Position numbers and translations under genes: made by a program
Assembly (NCBI GenBank): GCA_013365325.1
Contig: JABVXV010000135.1
Location: 62,001 to 126,000 of the forward strand
Reading direction: 5' to 3'
DNA: 64,000 nucleotides
From: Dipetalonema caudispina
Taxonomy: Eukaryota; Nematoda; Chromadorea; Rhabditida; Onchocercidae
Shown here: positions 50,001 to 54,510 of the stretch, piece by piece
How positions within the stretch are numbered: position 1 is the stretch's first letter
Layout: the number at the start of each line of letters is the position of its first letter
The notes under the pieces: model-generated
The model's input: only the letters and a program-made list of their open reading frames with translations
What the model was told of the DNA's origin: nothing
Database searches by the model: none

Positions 50001-52603
50001 ATTAACTTCAGTATTCTGCACTTTTCATCAATCATTTAATATTAGTAAAATTATATTTTATAAAGTCAGTTTAAGAACATTAAAGTTTTAAAAGGAGAGA
50101 AAAACCCCAGATGAGAAGGAACTAAAATTAATCGCAGATCTTCATTACTTTCATTTTACTTGGAAAAAAATCGTCCCAGAAAAATCTAACATTGGCTGCT
50201 GCAATAAAATCAAGATGCTCTGTAAGTAACATTGAAGTTGACTGTTCAGAATCACCGATTTCAAGGAGTCGTTGCGTTGATAAAGCATAATGACTGCGAA
50301 TCCAGTCGAACATCTAAATGCGTGAAATACTTTTTTACAGAAATGAGAGACGAAGAAGATATTTTGAAAAACTAAACAAACTCTGAGACATAAAGAGAAC
50401 TGATAAAAGGTCACAGATGGAAAGGCAGCAGTTTTTTCGTGAAAAATTAATCATAAAAATTTTCACTTTATCTGCATCTTGCTCAAAAAGTTTGAGTTGA
50501 TAGCAATGATCTAGCTTCTGTCGGCGTGTTTCCCACTGTACGAAGATTTCATCTCTGGAAAATTAGCATTAAAAATAAAGGACATTAAAAATGAAAATTA
50601 AAAAACAAAAATAAAAAAAGAACTGTCCTATCCTCATTAATTTGACAGTTAAGTGATTTACAAAGTTAAACAAACTTTGAGGTACGAAGCGAATTAACAA
50701 GAGATGCAAGATGAGGAAGGGCGGCAGCAAGGTCCGGATTAGTTGTCAGCAGTCCATTTGATGAATTATAACTATCTTCAGGTGTTCCATCAGTAGAACC
50801 TGATATCCTTCGTTGCACCTGAAAAAAAAAGAAGAAACGTACTTGAAAAGTGAACCACGAAAATCTTCCGTAGAGTCTAAAAGTTGCTTGGATGACATAA
50901 AATTATTGGAAGTAAATTAAATTTTTATGTACTTACTCGTTCAACATCATGCTGAATCCGCTCAATTGGTGCGCCTAAAATTTTTTTCTTCAGAACGACA
51001 TGTGCTGCTGTGGCACGTTCGGCTGTAGCGACATCAATTGGCATTTCACCATTTTTCATTTCTTCGCGAAAATTTTCGAAATTATGCATAACATCAATCG
51101 TTTGCCATATTAACCTTTCCAATTCCTATATGTTTATAACAACTACTTTTTTTCTTAAAACAATAGCTGCGATAAATTCGTGTTTTCAGAAAAACCAGCA
51201 TAAAAAATAAATTTGCTTAGTCTCAAATAGATCAATTTTCGTTCATATCAGGTAAATTTTCATGCAAAATGGAATTAAATTTTCATTTTTTACTGAAAAA
51301 TACAATAAGAGGTGACTGATTACCATTCTTGTTTCAAGCCATTCATCGTGATCATAAAGTAGTGAACCACCCAAATCACGCGTTAACTGTGACGAGTCGA
51401 CATATCGCGTAAGTCCTTCGACCGAAATCATTTGAATATCAAATTTATATTTTCCACTTGAAACCGATGTTTTATGTTTCTCCCAGAACTTGTCCGGTTT
51501 AATTATCAAAACAGCGTGTACTTCAGCCGGAAAATGTTCCTATAATTCATAAATCACATTTAATCCAAACCATCTAATCTTCCATAGCATTTATTCTTCT
51601 CGGTAATGAAACTAAAAAATTTTCAACATACCCAGCATAGCTATGATTTTGAGGAATCAGAAGAATGACTGATAATTTCAAATTTTGAAGAATATAAAAA
51701 CTGTTCCAGCTACTATCCCAATTCTAAGTTTTTAAAATTTTGTTGAAAGGCTCCAAAAGAAAAAGACAAGCAGTGTTTCCTTCGAAAAAAAACTACTATT
51801 AAGTGTTCTCTCAAAATACAGATACCTATCTACCTGTATACATTTGAGAATAGGTTTAACATTATTCCATGTTGTGCCTTTCCGCATATCAATGATGATC
51901 GTGAATCCACGATCCTTGTAATCGTCTCTGAAAAACGCATATGATCATTCCGGATATCTGAATAAGTAATTGTTTTACAATTTTCTTTCTGTAAATAATT
52001 TCATCTACCAACAACTATGTAGCAGTTTATTCATTTTCTCTTGAGCTATAAAAATGTTAAATCGTTGTGCTTCTTACTTATCCATCAACCCCAGGTGAAC
52101 AAAAGAGTTTTATGTCTGCTTGATTTTTTACAGGAAGTTGATAGAATATCATGATATCTGATATGCACAGAAATATATTGCACGAACTATTTAACAATCA
52201 AAAGTCTAGTCATAACACATGTAAATTATATTAACTGTTATGCATACTCAAGAAAATCACTAAAAAAGTTCAGCTCATCAAATCAGTTATTTTTATATTT
52301 CGAAAGTTCTAAAAGTCCACTTTTGAAATATTTTATAGAAACTAACGCAGTAACAGCATGGAGATAAATAAGTATATTCCGAATATAATCAGAATTAATA
52401 GGAGCAGTATTTTCACGTGCTGGAAAGATAATCACTGCCCGACCATTCCTATCTCTTGTACCAGGTAATAGAGCCACACGATCACGTAACACATGAAGGA
52501 TATCTTCAGCTTTTGGGCATCCATCTCGCATCTCTACCATTTGATAATGCAACGCTTCCGGCACCACGGACCTTTGATGTCCCAGACTAGATTTAGATCT
52601 TTG
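20..52603 (-). CDS. unc-73: unc-73 / Trio-Kalirin family dual RhoGEF (whole gene span, continues past left edge)
   Basis: Multi-exon minus-strand gene. In worms and other animals the family product activates Rac through DH1-PH1 and Rho through DH2-PH2, acting at the membrane and cytoskeleton in axon guidance, cell migration and synaptic signalling (established for C. elegans UNC-73 and mammalian TRIO). Counting from the exon at 52603, the visible chain is: CRAL-TRIO about residues 15-189, spectrin repeats about 190-1225, DH1 1258-1445, PH1 1446-1565, SH3-a 1619-1680, linker 1687-1918, DH2 1920-2100, PH2 2100-2250, Ser-rich tail, SH3-b 2335-2380. No kinase domain is seen, and by family knowledge an Ig/FnIII end is expected further left. 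About 2,400 codons in 47 exons were placed by eye with splice phases agreeing at nearly all junctions. The start codon of the long form is uncertain. Exons are listed separately below. Confidence 0.95.
151..497 (-). other. Intron splitting the second SH3
   Basis: AT-rich intron between the two SH3-b exons. The donor side on the gene strand is a short (GTT)n run, seen as CAA repeats at 482-496. Nothing else recognised. Confidence 0.7.
498..608 (-). CDS. unc-73: unc-73 exon: second SH3, N-terminal half
   Basis: 37 codons, phase 0/0, acceptor AATTTTAG|GAA, donor [29 protein letters not shown] and [12 protein letters not shown] form the start of an SH3 fold; the usual ALYDY is reduced to AVMNCS. 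Its position after PH2 matches the second SH3 of Trio. Assignment to unc-73 rather than a downstream gene rests on strand, phase and domain order. Confidence 0.75.
627..649. repeat. Poly-A (23)
   Basis: Uninterrupted A run, which is T on the unc-73 strand, 18 bases before the second-SH3 acceptor. May strengthen its pyrimidine tract. Confidence 0.95.
1248..1301. repeat. (AATA)n tetranucleotide repeat
   Basis: Imperfect AATA/AATG units in an intron. Confidence 0.9.
4025..4062. repeat. (TA)19 microsatellite
   Basis: Perfect dinucleotide repeat in the intron after the Ser-rich tail exon. Confidence 0.97.
5163..5377 (-). CDS. unc-73: unc-73 exon: Ser-rich, basic tail after PH2
   Basis: Acceptor ATTTCAG|A, phase 2 in. 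[20 protein letters not shown], then a Ser run and [19 protein letters not shown]. The frame runs to a TGA at 5149, so it may be a terminal exon. Two donors allow continuation: GCA|GTAGGT (exon end 5167, phase 0, fits the SH3 exon at 608) or AG|GTAAAT (end 5163, phase 1, would need another exon). Confidence 0.85.
5902..6131 (-). CDS. unc-73: unc-73 exon: PH2 end
   Basis: Acceptor ATTTCAG|ATG, donor TT|GTAAGG, phase 0/2. [20 protein letters not shown] and [16 protein letters not shown] match the PH2 C-terminal helix of Trio (RQTWIHEINQILENQRNFL, NALTSPIEYQ). Confidence 0.95.
7729..7917 (-). CDS. unc-73: unc-73 exon: PH2 strands
   Basis: Acceptor ATTTCAG|GGA, phase 0. [20 protein letters not shown] and [20 protein letters not shown] match Trio [19 protein letters not shown] and FLFKNSIKVSCL. 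The 3' end is ambiguous by one codon: GTA|GTAATC (7729) or TAT|GTAGTA (7732), both phase 0. Confidence 0.93.
8113..8217 (-). CDS. unc-73: unc-73 exon: DH2 end / PH2 start
   Basis: 35 codons, phase 0/0, acceptor TTTTTAG|GTG, donor [29 protein letters not shown] then AQGKLIYQ, matching Trio IVPRRCNDMMNVGRLQGFDG. The conserved Asn of CND is Asp here (see findings). Confidence 0.94.
8514..8678 (-). CDS. unc-73: unc-73 exon: DH2 conserved region 3
   Basis: 55 codons, phase 0/0, acceptor ATTCTAG|TTT, donor [29 protein letters not shown] and [17 protein letters not shown] are the DH signature helix, matching Trio [20 protein letters not shown]. Not visible as a Met-led ORF. Confidence 0.96.
9156..9242 (-). 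CDS. unc-73: unc-73 exon: DH2 middle
   Basis: 29 codons, phase 0/0, acceptor TTGCAG|GAA, donor [29 protein letters not shown] is nearly identical to Trio [19 protein letters not shown]. Confidence 0.96.
9677..9746 (-). CDS. unc-73: unc-73 exon: DH2, short
   Basis: Acceptor TTTTTCAG|A, donor TAC|GTAAGT, phase 2/0. [20 protein letters not shown] matches FFLGELEKCLEDPEKLGSLF of Trio. Confidence 0.93.
9849..10019 (-). CDS. unc-73: unc-73 exon: DH2 (RhoGEF) start
   Basis: Acceptor ACTTCAG|G, donor AAAC|GTAATT, phase 2/2. [20 protein letters not shown] is DH conserved region 1 with its Glu; [20 protein letters not shown] matches MKGKDKIVFGNIHQIYDWH of Trio. Confidence 0.95.
10341..10459 (-). CDS. 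unc-73: unc-73 exon: acidic linker entering DH2
   Basis: Acceptor TTGCAG|ATG, donor CA|GTTCGT, phase 0/2. [20 protein letters not shown] then [16 protein letters not shown]. The exon begins with ATG right after a good acceptor, so it could also be the first exon of a DH2-only, trans-spliced isoform. Confidence 0.85.
12347..12368. repeat. (TA)11 microsatellite
   Basis: Perfect dinucleotide repeat in the DH2-linker intron. Confidence 0.95.
12613..12649. repeat. (CTG)n triplet repeat, CAG on the unc-73 strand
   Basis: GCT/ACT interrupted start followed by eight perfect CTG units (12626-12649). Intronic for unc-73; translates to poly-Ala or poly-Gln only in chance frames. Confidence 0.93.
14490..14765 (-). 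CDS. unc-73: unc-73 exon: acidic/Ser-rich linker before DH2
   Basis: 92 codons, phase 0/0, acceptor TTTTTCAG|AAT, donor TCA|GTAAGT (consensus). [40 protein letters not shown]; similar in position and tone to the SAAELVSAIEELV stretch of Trio. Confidence 0.88.
14766..19524 (-). other. Large intron (4.8 kb)
   Basis: AT-rich with many A/T runs and a 12-G run at 15357-15368. No exon-like conserved segment was recognised between the Gln-rich and acidic linker exons. Confidence 0.6.
15357..15368. repeat. G12 homopolymer
   Basis: Twelve consecutive G in an otherwise AT-rich intron (C12 on the gene strand). Confidence 0.95.
19525..19720 (-). CDS. unc-73: unc-73 exon: Gln/Ser-rich linker
   Basis: Acceptor CTCTTTAG|G, donor AAG|GTTTGT, phase 2/0. 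[20 protein letters not shown], then [12 protein letters not shown], then [14 protein letters not shown]. Low-complexity linker between the first SH3 and DH2; short CAG/CAA Gln tracts. Confidence 0.85.
21074..21179 (-). CDS. unc-73: unc-73 exon: Ser/Thr-rich linker
   Basis: Acceptor TTTCTAG|AT, donor CG|GTGAGC, phase 1/2. The correct frame reads [20 protein letters not shown] and ends VKRKSLR; the longer open frame (MAHQHPAQQ...) is out of phase with both neighbours. With the next exon it makes KRKSLRRFFSNG, resembling GNTLRKWLTSP of Trio. Confidence 0.85.
21276..21305. repeat. Poly-A (30)
   Basis: T30 on the gene strand, between the cassette exon and the linker exon at 21179, about 95 bases before that acceptor. 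Confidence 0.95.
21437..21515 (-). CDS. unc-73: unc-73 candidate cassette exon
   Basis: Acceptor GTTGCAG|CCT and ending ATAG|GTTGCT; one frame is open for 26 codons, [20 protein letters not shown] onward, and leaves phase 1, fitting the next exon. It needs a phase-0 donor upstream, whereas the SH3 exon gives phase 1 (which would hit a stop). So it is optional, or belongs to an isoform with an unseen upstream exon. Confidence 0.45.
22330..22594 (-). CDS. unc-73: unc-73 alternative first exon C or internal linker exon
   Basis: From acceptor TTTATCAG the frame contains [19 protein letters not shown], the basic run [15 protein letters not shown] and ends AATG|GTTCGT in phase 1, which fits the next exon (21179) as GAT. 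Its own start phase does not accept the phase-1 donor of the SH3 exon without a stop, so it most likely begins a transcript at the ATG at 22558-22553. Earlier good donors inside (G|GTAAAC, G|GTAAAT, both phase 1) could shorten it. Confidence 0.55.
22595..26276 (-). other. Large intron between first SH3 and linker
   Basis: AT-rich, with a 24-A run at 23458-23481 and pyrimidine/purine-rich tracts. It probably holds the promoter for alternative exon C near its left end, but no motif was identified. An undetected exon with phase 1 in and phase 0 out would explain the cassette at 21437-21515; I did not find it. Confidence 0.55.
23458..23481. repeat. Poly-A (24)
   Basis: A-run in the intron after the first SH3. 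Confidence 0.95.
26277..26394 (-). CDS. unc-73: unc-73 exon: first SH3, C-terminal half
   Basis: Acceptor ATTTCAG|GTG, donor ACAG|GTTGGT, phase 0/1. [20 protein letters not shown] carries the binding-site Trp and the GLVP end (Trio DWCLVRTT, EGLVPCGSL). The ligand surface looks complete: Trp and Pro retained. Confidence 0.92.
27129..27215 (-). CDS. unc-73: unc-73 exon: first SH3, N-terminal half
   Basis: 29 codons, phase 0/0, acceptor TTTTTAG|GGT, donor [29 protein letters not shown] is the SH3 start (Trio VVIHDFTACNSNELTIRRG). Common acceptor for the PH1 linker exon and for alternative exons A and B. Confidence 0.9.
28404..28514 (-). CDS. unc-73: unc-73 alternative first exon B (RS/KSIRS-rich N-terminus)
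   Basis: An ATG at 28514 opens 37 codons, [18 protein letters not shown] onward, with the motif KSIRS twice, ending CCG|GTTTGT in phase 0. It fits onto the SH3 exon at 27215. A TTATTAG acceptor 14 nt upstream could serve as a trans-splice site. Very basic (Arg/Lys plus Ser). Same arrangement as exon A, suggesting another internal start. Confidence 0.6.
29589..29627. repeat. (AT)n microsatellite, about 19 units
   Basis: Perfect dinucleotide repeat in the intron between alternative exons A and B. Confidence 0.97.
30093..30156. repeat. (TA)32 microsatellite
   Basis: Longest dinucleotide repeat of the window; the minus-strand ORF across it is only an Ile-Tyr repeat. Confidence 0.97.
34052..34210 (-). 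CDS. unc-73: unc-73 alternative first exon A (basic N-terminus)
   Basis: An ATG at 34210 opens 53 codons, [19 protein letters not shown] onward, rich in Arg/His/Ser ([14 protein letters not shown]). It ends at TCG|GTTTGT in phase 0, which fits the phase-0 first SH3 exon at 27215. The frame stays open about 30 codons upstream of the ATG before stops, so inclusion as an internal exon is not excluded. Interpreted as an internal promoter exon producing a form without Sec14, spectrin and DH1-PH1. Multiple promoter-driven UNC-73 isoforms are known in C. elegans. Confidence 0.6.
34211..37121 (-). other. Intron upstream of alternative exon A
   Basis: 2.9 kb of AT-rich DNA, with an (ATGA)n patch at 35262-35282. 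A candidate location for an internal promoter. No coding segment recognised; an 81-codon minus ORF at 34665-34910 is not SH3-like or otherwise familiar. Confidence 0.55.
35262..35282. repeat. (ATGA)n tetranucleotide repeat
   Basis: About five TGAA units, with imperfect copies to the left from about 35235. Confidence 0.9.
37122..37276 (-). CDS. unc-73: unc-73 exon: Ser/Thr-rich linker after PH1
   Basis: Acceptor TTTTTCAG|AT, donor GAG|GTCTGT, phase 1/0. Low-complexity polar sequence ([34 protein letters not shown]). The phase-0 end fits directly onto the first SH3 exon at 27215, skipping the two Met-led exons in between. Confidence 0.88.
37382..37562 (-). CDS. unc-73: unc-73 exon: PH1 end
   Basis: Acceptor GATTTCAG|TTG, donor TTCG|GTATTA, phase 0/1. 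[18 protein letters not shown] and the C-terminal helix [19 protein letters not shown] match TEHVEGDPCKFALWVG and the PH1 helix of Trio. Confidence 0.94.
37842..38027 (-). CDS. unc-73: unc-73 exon: PH1 start
   Basis: 62 codons, phase 0/0, acceptor TTTCCAG|AAA, donor [29 protein letters not shown] and [13 protein letters not shown] match the Trio PH1 strands (QESFQVWDPKTLIRKGRER, LFLFEMSLVFSKE). Confidence 0.95.
38320..38397 (-). CDS. unc-73: unc-73 exon: DH1 end
   Basis: 26 codons, phase 0/0, acceptor TTGCAG|GAG, donor [29 protein letters not shown] matches SVPKRANDAMHLSMLEGF of Trio and retains the conserved Asn of the DH last helix. Confidence 0.92.
38793..38933 (-). CDS. unc-73: unc-73 exon: DH1 conserved region 3 (GC donor)
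   Basis: 47 codons, phase 0/0, acceptor [31 protein letters not shown] is the signature DH helix. The exon end that keeps the Trio spacing is AGG|GCATGT, a GC-AG intron; no GT donor gives the right phase (see findings). Confidence 0.93.
39395..39560 (-). CDS. unc-73: unc-73 exon: DH1 middle
   Basis: Acceptor TTTTTAG|A, donor TCT|GTTAGT, phase 2/0. [20 protein letters not shown] matches [20 protein letters not shown] of Trio; [13 protein letters not shown] is the YCKNKPDS helix, with a less conserved end. Confidence 0.93.
40004..40180 (-). CDS. unc-73: unc-73 exon: DH1 (RacGEF) start
   Basis: Acceptor ATTTTAG|G, donor GA|GTAAGT, phase 2/2. [20 protein letters not shown] is DH conserved region 1, including the Glu before DY that contacts GTPase switch regions in this family. 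It is followed by [15 protein letters not shown]. Confidence 0.95.
40389..40483 (-). CDS. unc-73: unc-73 exon: linker into DH1
   Basis: Acceptor TTTGCAG|AAG, donor AA|GTAAGT, phase 0/2. Charged helix [13 protein letters not shown] corresponds to HELNEEKRKSARRK just upstream of the Trio DH1. Confidence 0.9.
40613..40807 (-). CDS. unc-73: unc-73 exon: last spectrin repeat, end
   Basis: 65 codons, phase 0/0, acceptor TATTCAG|CAA, donor [29 protein letters not shown] and [17 protein letters not shown] match Trio up to FSLRMEKYRTSLEKALG, the boundary before DH1. Confidence 0.94.
41037..41068. repeat. (TA)16 microsatellite
   Basis: Perfect repeat in the intron between the last two spectrin exons. 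Confidence 0.97.
41217..41348 (-). CDS. unc-73: unc-73 exon: last spectrin repeat, first part
   Basis: 44 codons, phase 0/0, acceptor TTTGCAG|AAC, donor [29 protein letters not shown] corresponds to ALEWIHDNGEFYLSTHTS of Trio. Confidence 0.92.
41455..41673 (-). CDS. unc-73: unc-73 exon: spectrin repeat 8-9
   Basis: 73 codons, phase 0/0, acceptor ATTACAG|GGT, donor [20 protein letters not shown] and [20 protein letters not shown] match DVFLKYLHR and LHYWTMRKRRLDQCQQYVVF of Trio. Confidence 0.95.
41862..42014 (-). CDS. unc-73: unc-73 exon: spectrin repeat 8
   Basis: 51 codons, phase 0/0, acceptor TTTACAG|GTC, donor [28 protein letters not shown] and [14 protein letters not shown] match LESLEQEYKREEDWC and ISKHLEQKEAFLK of Trio. 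Confidence 0.94.
42713..42907 (-). CDS. unc-73: unc-73 exon: spectrin repeat 7-8
   Basis: 65 codons, phase 0/0, acceptor GATTTTAG|AGT, donor [29 protein letters not shown] and VVCYKTLHQ match the Trio HWQQLMLKMEDRLKLVNAS and VAFYKTSEQ segments. Confidence 0.93.
42908..43916 (-). other. Intron within the spectrin array
   Basis: 1.0 kb between the repeat 7 and 7-8 exons, both phase 0. Nothing recognised beyond AT-rich sequence. Confidence 0.7.
43917..44108 (-). CDS. unc-73: unc-73 exon: spectrin repeat 7
   Basis: 64 codons, phase 0/0, acceptor GTCTTAG|GTA, donor [29 protein letters not shown] corresponds to the Trio HRKHLEQCVQLRHLQAEV helix, then an Ala-rich helix [16 protein letters not shown] segment. 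Found by translation around splice sites. Confidence 0.88.
44559..44669 (-). CDS. unc-73: unc-73 exon: spectrin repeat 6-7
   Basis: 37 codons, phase 0/0, acceptor TTTAAAG|GCT (not strongly pyrimidine-rich), donor [29 protein letters not shown] matches the Trio MATRVQDLLEFLHEKQQE position. Confidence 0.85.
44670..46236 (-). other. Intron within the spectrin array
   Basis: 1.6 kb, AT-rich. A 111-codon minus ORF (45776-46111) begins with a hydrophobic signal-like stretch but has no supporting context. Otherwise nothing. Confidence 0.6.
46237..46383 (-). CDS. unc-73: unc-73 exon: spectrin repeat 6
   Basis: 49 codons, phase 0/0, acceptor TTTGCAG|AAC, donor [29 protein letters not shown] and [16 protein letters not shown]; the helix periodicity and position fit the repeat with VIHQGQDLLQ in Trio. 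Confidence 0.88.
46706..46821 (-). CDS. unc-73: unc-73 exon: spectrin repeat 5-6
   Basis: Acceptor TTTGTAG|AG, donor AAA|GTATGA, phase 1/0. [20 protein letters not shown] occupies the position of the Trio ERKIKLELFLQLRIFERD helix and is clearly diverged. Confidence 0.85.
46935..47058 (-). CDS. unc-73: unc-73 exon: spectrin repeat 5
   Basis: Acceptor GATTTAG|GCG, donor ATTG|GTAAGT, phase 0/1. The helix contains [16 protein letters not shown] and [11 protein letters not shown], aligned to the Trio VIKEGEDLIQQLRD region. Too short to show as an isolated ORF. Confidence 0.88.
47334..47516 (-). CDS. unc-73: unc-73 exon: spectrin repeat 4-5
   Basis: 61 codons, phase 0/0, acceptor TTTGTAG|GTC, donor [29 protein letters not shown] matches the Trio ILLDMSVSFHTHVKEL segment. 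Confidence 0.93.
47622..47695 (-). CDS. unc-73: unc-73 exon: spectrin repeat 4, short
   Basis: Acceptor ATTCCAG|GT, donor AGA|GTTAGA, phase 1/0. Joined to the previous exon it reads [20 protein letters not shown], colinear with TGECDPEEIYQAAHQLEDR in Trio. Confidence 0.9.
48148..48328 (-). CDS. unc-73: unc-73 exon: spectrin repeat 4
   Basis: Acceptor TTTCAG|GTT, donor G|GTGAGC, phase 0 in and 1 out. [20 protein letters not shown] and [11 protein letters not shown] are among the best-conserved segments of the array (VLDWIENHGEAFLSKHTGVG in Trio). Confidence 0.95.
48813..49019 (-). CDS. unc-73: unc-73 exon: spectrin repeat 3
   Basis: 69 codons, phase 0/0, acceptor ATTGTAG|GCT, donor [29 protein letters not shown] is equivalent to the Trio IWQHRKVRLHQRLQLCVF helix. 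Confidence 0.94.
49461..49604 (-). CDS. unc-73: unc-73 exon: spectrin repeat 2-3
   Basis: 48 codons, phase 0/0, acceptor ATTGTAG|TAT, donor [26 protein letters not shown] and [16 protein letters not shown] match Trio. The open frame runs on past the donor into the intron, but that extension is not protein-like. Confidence 0.92.
49824..50015 (-). CDS. unc-73: unc-73 exon: spectrin repeat 2
   Basis: 64 codons, phase 0/0, acceptor GTGCAG|AAT, donor [29 protein letters not shown] and [14 protein letters not shown] match the Trio repeat with LLDMSSIFHQK. Confidence 0.93.
50191..50313 (-). CDS. unc-73: unc-73 exon: spectrin repeat 1-2
   Basis: 41 codons, phase 0/0, acceptor GCATTTAG|ATG, donor [29 protein letters not shown] aligns with the MFDWI helix of Trio. 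The ATG at the exon edge is an internal residue, not an initiator. Confidence 0.92.
50467..50554 (-). CDS. unc-73: unc-73 exon: spectrin repeat 1
   Basis: Acceptor TTTTCCAG, donor AAA|GTGAAA, phase 2/0. [20 protein letters not shown] is the recurrent spectrin-helix signature of Trio (KLDQCFQLRLFEQD). Not found as a stand-alone ORF. Confidence 0.9.
50676..50818 (-). CDS. unc-73: unc-73 exon: spectrin repeat 1, N-terminal part
   Basis: Acceptor TTTTCAG|GTG, donor AA|GTTTGT, phase 0 in and 2 out. A Ser/Asn-rich loop ([16 protein letters not shown]) leads into helix [19 protein letters not shown], matching the variable loop before the first Trio spectrin repeat. Confidence 0.88.
50937..51125 (-). 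CDS. unc-73: unc-73 exon: linker/first spectrin-like helices
   Basis: 63 codons, phase 0/0, acceptor CATATAG, donor CGA|GTAAGT. The alpha-helical sequence with [20 protein letters not shown] corresponds to the Trio segment just after Sec14 (HSQLKKKVIKAPIE). Confidence 0.92.
51324..51539 (-). CDS. unc-73: unc-73 exon: end of CRAL-TRIO domain
   Basis: 72 codons, phase 0/0, acceptor TTATAG|GAA, donor [44 protein letters not shown] and [12 protein letters not shown] align directly with the Trio Sec14 C-terminal half. Confidence 0.95.
51834..51927 (-). CDS. unc-73: unc-73 exon: CRAL-TRIO core
   Basis: Acceptor TTTTTCAG, donor CAG|GTAGAT, phase 2 in and 0 out. It encodes [20 protein letters not shown], equivalent to the RGFTVIVDMR segment of Trio. 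It has no internal Met-led ORF of useful length, so it is visible only through splice logic. Confidence 0.9.
52347..52603 (-). CDS. unc-73: unc-73 exon: start of CRAL-TRIO/Sec14 domain
   Basis: Acceptor ATTATAG|CAAAGA, then 85 codons ending phase 2 at GC|GTTAGT. It contains [20 protein letters not shown] and IIFPAREN, which match the Trio Sec14 start (lipid-binding-type fold). An in-frame Met pair in ALHYQMVEM could start a shorter form. Nothing upstream of the acceptor in this exon supplies an initiator. Confidence 0.9.
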
Positions 52604-53788
52604 CTATAATGATTGTCCGTATTCTGCAATAGAGAGTAATTCCATATAACGTTCTCAAATACTATCAAACGCTCATACTTTCGTCACTTTCATGAAAATA
52701 ATTATAATACATAATAATAGAAATGACAATTATAACACTGAGAGTAATTATTAGAGAATATTAACGATAACAATAATGTTGCTTTATGACACTTGTAAAA
52801 ATAATTCGGAAAATTTACGTATATTCCGACATTATCCATTACCCTCAGATATCTTAATTGATTGCAAAGATGAACTGATTGCAGCGTTATAAGAAAAAAT
52901 AACAGTGATGGTAATGATGATGATAGTCGTGAGGTATGATAATAATGATTATGATAGAGATAATGACGAGATAATGAAAGTCAGTAATAATTGTGATTAA
53001 TCATAATGAAATTTACTTAGTAACTTCGTCTCTCGAAAATTTTACTCTTGGTAAATTTCAAAGTAAATTTGAACTAATAAAGTCGAATCCGAAGAAATTT
53101 GAAAATTTCGACTATCATAACAATCTTAAAGGCCTGGAAATAAATCATAACGAGTGAGTAAAATTATTGTACAATTTTTAAAACTTTAACAAAAATTCAT
53201 TTTAATGTAAATGACCATTCATGTAATGAACTGTCAAAATTACAACAAGTATTGGAGGAAAGATAATTACAACAATTATCAATCATTATAATTTAAAACA
53301 AATATAACCAATATAATTAGAACAGATACGTTGAATCATAGAACTGAAGTTATTATTAATAATGTTATTAAGAGGTTATTATGAATGTTGTCATGATAAT
53401 AAAGAAAAGTGAAAATTATCAAGATCACATGGAAACATTCAATTATCAAGATCAGGACAATACGAAGAAATAATTCATGAGATGACCAGTAATTAATGGA
53501 TAATTTCGTATTATTTCCACTAAATGTTTGTATAGGACATAATATCAGTAAAGTTAAAACTCAAATTATGCTAGAGCATAATTGATTAATAGCTGTAATA
53601 AGTGATAAATGACTAATTATCTCCTGAAATCTCCTAGTAGTTTATTTGTTCAGTAAATGAACCCCGGAAGTCGGGAGTCATAAAACATGCCCAGTAATTT
53701 GTTTACCAACTACTGCAGCTTTATATCTGTTTTTCTATTCATTGGGATTAACTCTGTCTTTTTCCTTCAACGATCCTCTTTCTCTATT

Positions 53789-53810
53789 TCTCTCTCTCTC
53801 TCTCTCTCTC
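53789..53810. repeat. (TC)11 microsatellite
   Basis: Perfect pyrimidine dinucleotide repeat in the divergent intergenic region. Confidence 0.95.
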
Positions 53811-54468
53811 TTATCTTTTTCAATAATTTAGTCGTGGAGCAATATATCAACACTTATTCGATACCGCGATATCATGAGTTTTATCGACATATGAAATATT
53901 GGAAGCAAATAGATGAGGATGAATGGATTAACTTTGACTTATAATTTTTATCTGCTAGTTTTTTTTTTTAAAATATATTTGTCATATATTTATCGATAAA
54001 AGCTACCAGAATGTATTTTTTCAAATCTATTACGCAAATTTTTTTTCAAAACTTTAAGCTTAATTTTATTTATTTTTCCTCATAAAGGAGTAGGAAATAG
54101 AATAAATGATAATATTAATGAAATATTGATTAGTTTGTTTGTTTCTTTCATTATTTATTTGTTCCTTTCTTGATTAATTTATTCATTTGCTATGAAAATT
54201 CCACTGTATATGAAATGATAAGCCAAATTCGAATTACGTGAACTTTCTACTAGTAAGCATGAAGCCAGACGTAATAGACTGCTGTATATATTTATTGTAT
54301 CCAAACTACACATTGTATTTTGTGTATAATCGTGAACTTAATACCTCGATGAAATAGTATAGGAATAAAAATTGACCTATTGACCTTTCTTCCCTTTCTT
54401 TCCTTCTTTCACTCTTTGAAGAATCAGGAAAGCAAGAATTTATTTATTCATTTATATGAAGAAACGAT

Positions 54469-54510
54469 GAGAGTGAGAGATAGAATCCATCGATTCCATC
54501 TCTCACTCTC
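54469..54510. repeat. Inverted repeat, 19-bp arms, 4-nt loop
   Basis: Left arm 54469-54487 and right arm 54492-54510 are reverse complements except for one base. The arms are GA/TC-rich. Could form a stem-loop or cruciform. Confidence 0.92.
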
